A DNA stretch of 64,000 nucleotides, from contig NZ_RBZW01000021.1 of NCBI RefSeq assembly GCF_006543045.1, positions 62,001-126,000 of the forward strand, in the 5' to 3' direction. This document shows, piece by piece, positions 36,303-43,865 of this stretch. The position numbers and the translations under genes are program-made. This DNA is from Salinadaptatus halalkaliphilus (GTDB lineage: Archaea; Halobacteriota; Halobacteria; Halobacteriales; Natrialbaceae). The stretch's first letter is position 1. Every line of letters begins with the position of its first letter. The notes under the pieces were generated by a model. The model ran no database searches. It saw only the letters and a program-made list of their open reading frames with translations, and was not told the origin of the DNA.

Positions 36303-36636
36303 ACAAAAACGCAGGGGCTCGGGCCCTAAAACGACCACGCACCGAGTCGATCCAGCGGGGCAGGCTCGAGCGACGACGGATCAGCGGATCGGCGGGCCGG
36401 AGGGGAACGACGAGCAGGTTTTCGAGGGCGTGGAACCGAGCGAGCTGCCGGAGTCGACATACTCGAGCACGGCCTGATACGGTTTACTGTAAGTCATTGC
36501 CGGCGCAACTGCGACCCGGGGACGGTTGCGCCGGTAAATCGTTACAGCAATCCGTATGACAGTTCAGCGCGTGACAGACGCAATTTCCCGTTCGGGCGAG
36601 ACGGGAACGTCGAGCGGAGTCGAGTAGCGACCGACC
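36303..36636. other. Gene-free stretch holding MITE copy 3
   Basis: These 334 bases lie between the start of the DUF5810 gene and the end of the membrane-protein gene. The only structure seen is MITE copy 3 (36475-36559). The short open frames here have no family-like sequence or start signal. Confidence 0.6.
36475..36559. repeat. Hairpin MITE, copy 3 (inverted relative to the others)
   Basis: The core 36478-36556 (79 bp) starts TACGGTTTACTGTAAG and ends CAGCAATCCGTA, the reverse orientation of copies 1, 2, 4 and 5. TGA flanks both sides (36475-36477, 36557-36559), the complement of the TCA seen at the others. The inner stem is GGCGCAAC/GTTGCGCC, as in copy 1. Confidence 0.8.
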
Positions 36637-37659
36637 TCAGCGCTGGGAATCCCGCAGGATCAGCGGGCCGATCGCGAGGGTCCGCTTTGCGGCCGTCGCG
36701 ACCCGCATGTTGTACGAGGTCAACAAGAAGAACGGAACGAGTGTGATCGTGAAGGTGATCGCGACGAGCCAGAGCAGCGTCTCGACCTCGAGGATCGTTC
36801 CGGTGAACGTGGTCGCGTCGACGAACGTCAACATCATCCCCGAGACCAGCAGCGCCGGAATCGCGACGTAGAGAATGTACCGCGAGAGGTTGATCAGTTC
36901 CCACTGGAAGTACAGCGTCTTGATATGCTCGCGGGCCGGTCCGAACATCGCGAAGGAGGTCCGAAGATCCTCGAGGGCGGCCCGTTGTTCCTCGTCGATG
37001 TCGTCCTCGTAGTCGGCCAGCAGGCGCTCGATCTGAAAGATGTTCCAGGAGTAGTTGTAGTCCATCGAGGCGTGGACGACATCGAACGTGCCGAACTTCG
37101 CACCGTCGAGCTTCTCGCGGACGGTCTCGGCGTTACCGGTGATGCTGTCGACGAACTCGTCGACCTCGTCGCGGAGGTCGTCGTTGTCCGTCGACTCCAT
37201 GGCCTCGTCGAGCGTCTCGGCGCGTTGCTGTGTCGCGTCGATGATCTCCCGAAGGAACGCCGACGGATCGGCCGGCGCCGGCTTGTCAGTGAGTTCCTTG
37301 ATGTAGTCCCGAAAGTCGAGGGTCTCGCTCATCCGCGTTCGCTGTTCACCGAGCGGGCCGTTCTCCTGGGAGATGATCAGCTGGCTGATAGTGACGACGA
37401 GGGTGACACCGGTGATCAGCGCGCCGATCATCTGGGTGTACAGCGACTCGATGACGGCCCGCGTCTGGAGCAGGTCCGAGAGCGTCGGATCGAGGAGGGC
37501 CCCGAGCATGAACAGCCCGAAAAACGAGCCCGCGAGCACGCCGGTGACGAGCTGTCGGGTCGCCCCGACGAGCAGCCAGATCTTGATCCAGCTTTCGTCG
37601 GCCCGCTCGTGCATCGTGTCCTGGGTACTGACGTCGCTCTCGTCCGCGTCCTCACTCAT
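36637..37659 (-). CDS. Predicted four-helix membrane protein with cytoplasmic helical domain
   Basis: A 340-residue protein with start ATG 37659 (MSEDADESDVSTQDTMHERA). Two membrane segments near residues 35-55 (LVTGVLAGSFFGLFMLGALL) and 70-95 (MIGALITGVTLVVTISQLII) flank a short loop. A ~150-residue helical soluble part follows, then two further segments (YILYVAIPALLVSGMMLTF and LLWLVAITFTITLVPFFLL). No family is recognised. It overlaps the upstream DUF4177 gene by 8 bases, so the two are one unit. Confidence 0.75.
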   Translation of the reverse strand: MSEDADESDVSTQDTMHERADESWIKIWLLVGATRQLVTGVLAGSFFGLFMLGALLDPTLSDLLQTRAVIESLYTQMIGALITGVTLVVTISQLIISQENGPLGEQRTRMSETLDFRDYIKELTDKPAPADPSAFLREIIDATQQRAETLDEAMESTDNDDLRDEVDEFVDSITGNAETVREKLDGAKFGTFDVVHASMDYNYSWNIFQIERLLADYEDDIDEEQRAALEDLRTSFAMFGPAREHIKTLYFQWELINLSRYILYVAIPALLVSGMMLTFVDATTFTGTILEVETLLWLVAITFTITLVPFFLLTSYNMRVATAAKRTLAIGPLILRDSQR

Positions 37660-37858
37660 CTGTGTCACCACTCGCCGGCCGCTTGAACACGAGGTACTTG
37701 GTACCGCCACCGGTGTACTCGATCGTACTGACGAATTCCCAGCCCTCTCGTGCGTACTCGTTGAGAAGTTCCTCGGGATCACTCGCTTCCTCCATCGTTG
37801 CCTCGCGGGGCGGCCGAACCGTCTCGTACTCCCAGACGGTCTCTCGATCCGTCGTCAT
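37652..37858 (-). CDS. DUF4177-domain protein
   Basis: A 68-residue protein matching the DUF4177 pattern: WEYETVRPP at the start, LLNEYAREGWEFVSTIEYTG in the middle, YLVFKRP at the end. The family is small, beta-rich and of unknown function. Its 3' end overlaps the start of the membrane-protein gene by 8 bases, which suggests coupled synthesis. Confidence 0.8.
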   Translation of the reverse strand: MTTDRETVWEYETVRPPREATMEEASDPEELLNEYAREGWEFVSTIEYTGGGTKYLVFKRPASGDTDE

Positions 37859-38046
37859 ACTCCTCCATCGACGATTCGCCGAAAAAGGGTTCGCGCTGCT
37901 ACTCCGGGTCAGTGACTCGAGAATCGGTCGCCGAGGCGAGACACGCTCTCGAGTCGCCGAAGAACCATCGCTTTCGAGTCGTCGGAAAACGTCTCTCGGT
38001 GGCGACCGATGTCGGAGTGGGAACCGACGAAACCGACGGTATCCGA

Positions 38047-38520
38047 TCAGTTCCCGCGGATCATCACGATGGCGTCCTCACCGTCGGCGTAGTAGCCGGG
38101 GACGACACGCAGCGCCTCGAAGTCGAACCGTCGGTAGAGTCGTTTCGCCGTCTCGTTCGACCGGCGCACCTCGAGTTTGACCGAGTCCGCGCCGTGGGCG
38201 GTGAGGACGGCCAGAACCCGAGTCAGGAGCGTCGATCCGACGCCGTCGCCGCGACGTTCGGGGTGGACGGCGACGTCTTTGACGTGGCCGAGTCGCCGAC
38301 CGATCGTCTGGGTGATGTCTGCGACGACGTAGCCGGCGACCTCGCCGCCGCACTCGGCGACGAGAAAGCCGGGTTCGCCGAGAAACTTTTCGAACGCGTC
38401 GTAGGGCCAGGGCTGGGAAAACGACGCGTTCTCGATACGGACGACGGCGAGCAGATCCGCCCGCTCGGCCCCCCTGATCGACAGGTCGTCGCCGCCCTCC
38501 GCCGGAACCCGAACCGTCAC
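38047..38520 (-). CDS. rimI: Protein N-terminal acetyltransferase, RimI type
   Basis: A 157-residue GNAT enzyme that acetylates protein N-termini using acetyl-CoA. I set the start at GTG 38520 because a TATA-like TTTTACAC (minus strand, about 38539-38546) is ~25 bases upstream; a longer frame opens at 38604. GNAT motifs: VAGYVVADITQ, the acetyl-CoA loop VHPERRGDGVGSTLL (Q/R-x-x-G-x-G/A), and VRRSNETAKRLYRRFDFEAL, with the conserved ENASFSQPWPYDAF near the N-terminus. Confidence 0.87.
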   Translation of the reverse strand: MTVRVPAEGGDDLSIRGAERADLLAVVRIENASFSQPWPYDAFEKFLGEPGFLVAECGGEVAGYVVADITQTIGRRLGHVKDVAVHPERRGDGVGSTLLTRVLAVLTAHGADSVKLEVRRSNETAKRLYRRFDFEALRVVPGYYADGEDAIVMIRGN

Positions 38521-38665
38521 ACGCTGACGTAGCGCCCCGAGTGTAAAAGATGTATCCGTCGCTCGCGCGACCGACGGCTCATACTGTTGGACAGAACTAT
38601 TCAACGATCGGTCGCAGTACTGCGGCCGTCACCGTAAGGACGGCCGCGAATTCGCGACCGACGTT

Positions 38666-38750
38666 TCATACGGACCGTTGTAGTTCTTTACCGGTGATCA
38701 CCGACCCCGTCCGGGTGATCACCGGTAAAACGCTACAACAATCCGTATCA
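38666..38750. repeat. Hairpin MITE, copy 5 (divergent)
   Basis: The core 38669-38747 (79 bp) is flanked by TCA on both sides. The outer arms (TACGGACCGTTGTAG and CTACAACAATCCGTA) match the other copies only in part. The inner stem is a different palindrome, GGTGATCACC on both sides of a short loop. Changes on one arm are matched on the other, so the hairpin has been kept while the sequence drifted. Confidence 0.75.
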
Positions 38751-38770
38751 CTGACTTCTGTCCGACAGTA

Positions 38771-39088
38771 TCAGAGCCGCTCGAGGTTCGCGATCTCTCG
38801 ATCGGACCAGTCGTAGAAGTGACTGTCGGTCTGGCGAAGCGTCTCGACGCACTCGTTGTAGCGTTCTCGAGCGGTGTCAGCGAGCGGATCGTCAGGGTGT
38901 GCGTCGATCCACTCGCGCAGTTCCGCGAGCGCCTGCGGAGAGTACGTGTCCATCCGGTCCTGGTGGCGGAGGATCTCGACCTTTCGGCCCTCCTGTCGGA
39001 GCGTCCGGACGAGCGCCCAGGTAGCGAGCCCCCAGAATGTGAGGAGGGTAAAGGAGAGCATGCCGAGGACCTCGGCGGTGAGCGCCAT
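38771..39088 (-). CDS. Small membrane partner of the Na+ symporter
   Basis: A 105-residue protein with one N-terminal membrane helix (residues 5-27, AEVLGMLSFTLLTFWGLATW), then a cytoplasmic helical part with a TPR-like run (LADTARERYNECVETLRQ). It starts one base into the stop of the SLC6-type transporter (TGATG). Bacterial SLC6 homologues such as MetP have a tiny membrane subunit (MetS) in the same place; a similar role here is inference. No sequence family is recognised. Confidence 0.68.
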   Translation of the reverse strand: MALTAEVLGMLSFTLLTFWGLATWALVRTLRQEGRKVEILRHQDRMDTYSPQALAELREWIDAHPDDPLADTARERYNECVETLRQTDSHFYDWSDREIANLERL

Positions 39089-40548
39089 CAGTCGTCACCC
39101 CCTGTGACGTCGGCGGCGTCCGGGTGGCCGCCTCGGCCCTCGAGGACGGACATGATCGCGTAGCCGATGATCGGGAACAGCACGATCACGAGCATGCCGG
39201 CGATCATCTCGGGTTCGCGGAAGTTGTCCCAGGCGAAGTAGCCCATGATAAACAGCATGACGAGCGGGATAACGTACTTGATCACGGGGTCCCACCACTT
39301 GCCGACGTAGATGCCGGCGTTGCGGTTGACCGCGAGTAAGCGGAGCCGTTCGGGGCCGAGCACCCAGCCGATAACGCCGATGATGGCCAGCGTCGCCAGC
39401 GGCAGTCCCCAGTTGCCGAAGACGAAATCGAGGAAGTCGAGGATATCGGCGGAGTAGGCGCTCGGAAGCCCGAGCAGCCAGATCCCGCCACAGATCGCGA
39501 GCACGGTCTGGGTACGATCGAGGCGAGTCTCCTCGGCGATGGTGGTGACGCTGACCTCCGTGATGAGCAACCCCGAGGTGAACGTCGCGAGGAAAAAGCC
39601 AACGAAAAAGAGGATCGCGACGACGCCGCCTAGCGGAATCTCGGGGAAGACCTGCACGAGCGAGACGAACGCGAGGCCGGCACCGGCGTCGGGCGCGACG
39701 CCGACGGCGAAGACGACCGGGAAAATCGCGAGCGCCGCGAGGATGCCGATGCTCGACTCGCCGATCGCGGTGAAGACGCCGCCACCCAGCGGAACGTCGT
39801 CGTACTCCCGCAGGTAACTCCCGACGGTTAGGGCGATCCCCCAGCCCAGCCCTGTCGAGAACAGCGCCTGCCCGAGCGCGGCGATCCAGGTCTCGCTGCG
39901 AAGGAGAAACTCCCACTGGACGCCGAAGGTAAAGGCGATACCCTCGCTCGCGCCGGGCAGCGTGAGTCCGCGGATCGTCATGATCACGAGTGCGACCACG
40001 AGCGCCGGCACCGCGTAGACGACGAGTCGCTCGACGCCGCGGCGAATGCCGAGGATCAGTATCGCCGCGATCGACCCCATCACGACCGTGTGGAGCCCGA
40101 TCATCAGTGCCGAATTCGCGAAGAGCCCCTCCATGAACGGCTCGGCTTCGAACCCCGCCGCGGTAAAGGAAAACAGCAGCGAGTGGACCGCGTAGTACAG
40201 CGTCCAGCCGATCAGCGGCGAGTAGTACGACATCAACGCGATATTCACGAGCAACACGATGACGCCGAACCCGACCATCCCACCGCGACCGACGACTTCG
40301 CGAAACGCGCCGATAACGCCCTTGTTCGTGTACCGGCCCAGCGCGACCTCGGCCATCAGTCCCGGCACCGCGAGCAGGAACAACAGGACGAGAAACGCGA
40401 GGACGAACGCCCCACCCCCGTTGTCGCCCATCACGTACGGAAACCGCCAGATGTTCCCGGCGCCGACCATGGCACCGATCATCGCCATCAGGAACCCGAA
40501 CCGCGTTCCCCACTCCGCTCGAGCCGTTTTGGTCGAAGCGTCTGCCAT
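39088..40548 (-). CDS. Neurotransmitter:sodium symporter (SLC6) family transporter
   Basis: A 486-residue membrane protein with about 11-12 helices that should import an amino acid or similar solute with Na+. The start region has WGTRFGFLMAMIGAMVGAG followed by NIWRFPYVMGDNGGGAF, the TM1 Na+/substrate site of the family. Later helices include GLGWGIALTVGSYLREYDDV. It starts at ATG 40548 and is coupled to the small membrane partner downstream. Confidence 0.9.
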   Translation of the reverse strand: MADASTKTARAEWGTRFGFLMAMIGAMVGAGNIWRFPYVMGDNGGGAFVLAFLVLLFLLAVPGLMAEVALGRYTNKGVIGAFREVVGRGGMVGFGVIVLLVNIALMSYYSPLIGWTLYYAVHSLLFSFTAAGFEAEPFMEGLFANSALMIGLHTVVMGSIAAILILGIRRGVERLVVYAVPALVVALVIMTIRGLTLPGASEGIAFTFGVQWEFLLRSETWIAALGQALFSTGLGWGIALTVGSYLREYDDVPLGGGVFTAIGESSIGILAALAIFPVVFAVGVAPDAGAGLAFVSLVQVFPEIPLGGVVAILFFVGFFLATFTSGLLITEVSVTTIAEETRLDRTQTVLAICGGIWLLGLPSAYSADILDFLDFVFGNWGLPLATLAIIGVIGWVLGPERLRLLAVNRNAGIYVGKWWDPVIKYVIPLVMLFIMGYFAWDNFREPEMIAGMLVIVLFPIIGYAIMSVLEGRGGHPDAADVTGGDD

Positions 40549-40824
40549 CGTCGAATCACCGACAGATCCACGACGCGCAGCTACCTATAGACACGGGGTA
40601 TGATAACACACTACACGAAGGTAACATCGGGTTGTGAGGATGTCCAGCGACACTAGGCGACGGTTATCATCGCGAGCACGACCGAGATCACGCTCCAGCG
40701 CGGGCGTCGACGGCCGATCCGCCAGTCGGCCGCCACGACTCGGTTTCCCCGTCCTCGTCGATCGTCGTCGGCTCGTCGCCGGTATCGTCACTGGCGCCCG
40801 GGTCGGTGTCGGGACCCACGGCGA
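40549..40824. other. Gene-free stretch between the symporter and the DUF892 gene
   Basis: About 275 bases without a supported gene. It should hold the promoter of the symporter gene (AT-rich TAACATCGGGTTGTGAGG region and TATAGACAC around 40586-40594). Short frames on both strands show no family-like sequence. Confidence 0.5.
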
Positions 40825-40858
40825 TCACTCCGCGGGGATCGCGTCCATCTCGAGCCCT

Positions 40859-40943
40859 TCATACGGATTGCTGTAACGATTTACCGGCGAAACCGCAGAC
40901 GGGTCGCGGTTTCGGCGGTAACGACTTACAGTAAACCGTATCA
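40859..40943. repeat. Hairpin MITE, copy 4 (inside the DUF892 gene)
   Basis: The core 40862-40940 (79 bp) is flanked by TCA at 40859-40861 and 40941-40943. It is identical over 85 bases to copy 2. Because the interrupted gene can be rebuilt exactly by deleting the core plus one flanking trinucleotide, this copy fixes the element's ends and shows that TCA/TGA is a 3-bp target duplication. Confidence 0.85.
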
Positions 40944-41401
40944 GTCAGTTCGGTCAGCTCCTCGAGCGTCTCCTGCTCTTCACGAAGATTCTCCTCGAGC
41001 AGGTCGGCCGCCTCGTTCATCCCGAGTTGATCCGCCAGCGGCAGCAGGTTGCCGTAGGCCGCGATCTCGTAGTGTTCGGTCTTCTCCGCAGCGGCCATGG
41101 TGTGGTAGTCCATGACTTCCTGATCGGGGTCCATCGAGATGAACTCCTCGTACTCCTCGAGTAGCCCCTCGATGCCTTCGCACTCTTCCTTTTCGGGCGG
41201 CTCGCCGAACATTTCGAAGCCCTCCTCGAGCCGATCGATCTGGCCCTCGGTCTCCTCGCGGTGGTTTGCAAACGCCTGGGCGATCTCCTCGCGTTCGGTG
41301 TTCGATTCGAGTTCCTCGAGCGCGTCGAGCAGTTCGTGTTCGGCGTGATAGATGTCCTCGAGGCCGTGCTCGAACAAGTCCTGGATCGTGTTCATGCTCA
41401 T
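40859..41401 (-). CDS. DUF892 (YciE-like) ferritin-fold protein with MITE-derived C-terminus
   Basis: A 180-residue protein, start ATG 41401 (MSMNTIQDLFEHGLEDIYHA). The first ~153 residues are a four-helix ferritin-like DUF892 domain (EHELLDALEELE; AEKTEHYEIAAYGNLLPLAD; EEQETLEELTELT), a stress-associated family. The last 27 residues (from DTVYCKSLPPKP) are translated from MITE copy 4, and the stop TGA is the element's flanking trinucleotide. Beyond the element, the lost tail EGLEMDAIPAE with its own TGA (40825-40827) is still readable. Removing the element and one TGA joins the two parts in frame. Fold and activity may survive, since only the tail changed. Confidence 0.85.
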   Translation of the reverse strand: MSMNTIQDLFEHGLEDIYHAEHELLDALEELESNTEREEIAQAFANHREETEGQIDRLEEGFEMFGEPPEKEECEGIEGLLEEYEEFISMDPDQEVMDYHTMAAAEKTEHYEIAAYGNLLPLADQLGMNEAADLLEENLREEQETLEELTELTDTVYCKSLPPKPRPVCGFAGKSLQQSV

Positions 41402-41496
41402 GGTGTGACCATCCGGTCGTTTACCTGGCCGGTGAAAAAGTCGAGCGCCTGCGACGGCAGGCGAAGCCGGCGGACAACACGAATTCGTCCGAACCG

Positions 41497-41781
41497 TCAG
41501 GCGTCGTTGGCGCCGCCGACGCGGTCGGCGTAGTCTTCGAGATCTGCCGCCAGCGCTCTGGCCTGATCGGGCGTCAACTCGAGTTCGAGCATGTGTTTGG
41601 GCAGGTGCTGTTCGGTCACGTTGTCGAGTTCGGTCTGCAATCGGACGCAATCTGGCTCCTCCCGATCGGCCGTCGCGTTGACGACTCCGACCGATTCCCA
41701 CTCGAACGTTTCGCCCGTCGCGACGGCCTCGACGTAATCGAGTGTCGTGTCGGCGTTGACCGTCATCAGTCGATCGGACAT
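41497..41781 (-). CDS. DUF6360-like haloarchaeal protein
   Basis: A 94-residue acidic protein starting MSDRLMTVNADTTLDYVEAV and ending with a helical ALAADLEDYADRVG. Conserved features are VVNATADREEPDCVRLQTEL and the proline-rich QHLPKHMLELELTPDQAR. I recall this pattern as DUF6360; function unknown. It is a single-gene unit. Confidence 0.7.
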   Translation of the reverse strand: MSDRLMTVNADTTLDYVEAVATGETFEWESVGVVNATADREEPDCVRLQTELDNVTEQHLPKHMLELELTPDQARALAADLEDYADRVGGANDA

Positions 41782-42143
41782 GCTCGGTACAACACGGGAC
41801 GGTTACTTAGAAACCGCGGGACCGGCCGACACCAACCGCACCTACCGGAATATGTTGCCCCAACAGGGAATACACGCGTTTCTGACCCCAGCGGTGTCAA
41901 TTCGACTCGAAACGCCTGATGACGAGCGGTCAGAACCAGTAGTGGACGGTCGATCCTCGTGACGGCGTTTCTGTGTCGAAGACGGTGCTGTGTCGGTTCT
42001 CGCGGTCAGAGCCAGCTACTACGCCGCTCGGGTCGGGGGAGCGTGGCGTCGGAGGTAGCGGCAGAACTCACCCACACGAGCAAGCACGGGTATTGCTTGC
42101 ACTCGAGGCGATACTTAAGCAGATAGCGTCCATAGGGCGGGTC
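41782..42143. other. Gene-free stretch with promoter elements
   Basis: 362 bases between divergent genes. The left part should carry the promoter of the DUF6360 gene (CTAAGTAACC near 41803-41812). A TATA-like GATACTTAAG at 42110-42119 precedes the small gene at 42144. No convincing gene or RNA is seen in between. Confidence 0.5.
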
Positions 42144-42287
42144 ATGACCGACGCAGCCGAGTGCAGTCCGGAGGCGAACGACCTCGAGCAGGACGACGAA
42201 CGCGACGATGCACACCTCGACGATATCGAGGAAGGTGCTGGCTGCACGGAGATTTGGGAGCACCTCGCAGAACAGCGTGAGGAGTGA
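42144..42287 (+). CDS. Very small acidic protein
   Basis: A 47-residue protein starting MTDAAECSPEANDLEQDDER and ending GCTEIWEHLAEQREE. About 40 percent of residues are D or E. The tail with GCTEIWEHL resembles small haloarchaeal proteins I have seen elsewhere, but no family is assigned. The start is the first ATG ~28 bases after a TATA-like element, favouring a leaderless transcript; the longer in-frame reading upstream lacks a promoter. Confidence 0.55.
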   Translation: MTDAAECSPEANDLEQDDERDDAHLDDIEEGAGCTEIWEHLAEQREE

Positions 42288-42344
42288 GCCGAACGGGAGC
42301 GTCCGATTGCGGACCTTTTTACCTATTCCACCGTATGCTTTCAT

Positions 42345-43034
42345 ATGACAGAGAACCGGCCCCGTGATCGCGACCGTGACGAGCGACCGGTTCCAACCGA
42401 TCGCGAGTCACCGGTTGGCGAACCGGTCATCCGCGGTGACGAATCGGTAACCGGGCAACGCGCTCGAGAGGCGGTTCAATTCGATCCCGACGATCCCAAC
42501 AGCCTCGCCGACGCTGCCGATATCGTCGCGCAGTTTGCCACCGGCCAAACCGAGGACGACCACCTCTACATGCTCCGTGGTGCTGCCGCCTGTGCAGCGC
42601 TCGTCCGTGGTGAAGGCTCCTACAAGGCCGCGGCCGAACGCGCCGGGGACGGTGTGACCGTCTCGTTCATCCGCAAGTGGGCACGCGTCCACGATCTTCC
42701 ACGATCGGTTCGCAAGCAGGTCGCGATCGGACAGATCGCACCCACGGCGGCCAAACACATCGCCCGCGTCGGTGGCGAATCCCGACTCCTGCTGGCCTGG
42801 GCGACCCTCGATGGCAACCTGACGGTTCGGGAAGTTCGCAGCGTGGCTAGTGCGGTCAACGACGGCACCGCAATCGATCGCGCGCTGGCCGAATACGACA
42901 TCACGCTCGGCCAGCTCGAGGTCACGCTCTCGCCGGCAACCTATCGCGATCTGCGCCGACGCGCCGCCATCGAAGATGTCGAACCTGGCGAACTCATCAC
43001 GGCTGCACTCGAGAACGAGAAAGAAAACGTTTAA
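42345..43034 (+). CDS. DUF7119-like haloarchaeal protein with helix-turn-helix features
   Basis: A 229-residue protein. After a charged, probably disordered N-terminus (residues 1-45), the centre reads like a helix-turn-helix: YKAAAERAGDGVTVSFIRKW, then LPRSVRKQVAIGQIAPTAAK, reminiscent of ParB/KorB-type DNA-binding helices. The C-terminal half has TLGQLEVTLSPATYRDLRRR. I recall the family as DUF7119. Function unknown; DNA binding is inferred. It ends 28 bases before the tRNA-Lys gene. Confidence 0.72.
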   Translation: MTENRPRDRDRDERPVPTDRESPVGEPVIRGDESVTGQRAREAVQFDPDDPNSLADAADIVAQFATGQTEDDHLYMLRGAAACAALVRGEGSYKAAAERAGDGVTVSFIRKWARVHDLPRSVRKQVAIGQIAPTAAKHIARVGGESRLLLAWATLDGNLTVREVRSVASAVNDGTAIDRALAEYDITLGQLEVTLSPATYRDLRRRAAIEDVEPGELITAALENEKENV

Positions 43035-43062
43035 CCACCACTCACTGATAGTGAGAGACAGA

Positions 43063-43136
<74 letters not shown>

Positions 43137-43233
43137 CTTCTGCGAGGAACAATTCGTGACGAGCAGAGCGGCTACCGCGATTTGAATCGCAGGGAACACG
43201 CAGCGCGAGAGAAGCGAGCGACCGTGTGACCGT

Positions 43234-43272
43234 GTGTTCAAATCGCGCCCGGCCCGCTTCTGCGAGGAACAA
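43234..43272 (+). repeat. Direct repeat of the tRNA-Lys 3' end and flank (att-like)
   Basis: Bases 43114-43152, which start in the T arm and run 16 bases past the tRNA, recur exactly here, 120 bases downstream; similarity continues less exactly for ~15 more bases on the right. Copies of a tRNA 3' end in direct orientation are what tyrosine-recombinase integration leaves. The interval (43153-43233) is too short to be an element itself, so this looks like a leftover or tandem attachment site. Confidence 0.7.
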
Positions 43273-43865
43273 CTTCGTGAGCGACAGCGAACGCCAGACC
43301 CGAAATCATGTGAGGCAACTATCTCGATTGGTGAAGACAGTACCAGCACGATAATTTATTTGGATTCGAATGATAGTATAACGGAGAGTCGTTCTGTTCG
43401 GTACAGGCGGCCAAAATATTTATGTGATGCGCTCGTAGGTTCCAGCGGCGAGGCAGGGACGTTCTGTCGTTGCCACGTCGAAGGGTCCCACCGTACGATC
43501 CGCCTCGCCCCGCAAGCCGGCCCACCGTACCGCGTATCACCTGTAGGGGGGTGAACAGTTTGGACGTTTCGGCCGGCTTCTCTAGTCCTCGAGAGTACGA
43601 TCTCAGTACGACCCGTGGGTGTATCGAGTTCACTCGTCACCGAACGGTGTATCGACAAGCGACCCTAATACTAACTCCTAACGACATACAATAAAGTATT
43701 TAGCAAGCTAATTATATTGTTTCTGTAGAGGAATTAGGTGGTGTTCGAATGCACACACGGCCGACGATCGAAGCGGTTGCTGGATCCAACCAGGCAACCC
43801 CCGATGTGCCGGTACAGCGACTGTGACCGTGTATTCGACGACTCACCTATCACGGATATCCAGGT
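43273..43865. other. Gene-free AT-richer stretch upstream of the glycan locus
   Basis: About 590 bases without a supported gene. It contains AT-rich blocks (ATAATTTATTTGG near 43351; AATTATATTG near 43710) that contrast with the GC-rich surroundings and could hold the promoter of the sugar dehydrogenase gene. Short open frames here lack family-like sequence and cross the tRNA-derived repeat. Confidence 0.5.

Noticed and set aside
10461-40943. CRISPR array or dispersed CRISPR leader from the repeated 85-bp units
   Set aside because: The copies are kilobases apart, each is a hairpin with its own 3-bp flank, and there are no spacers or cas genes.
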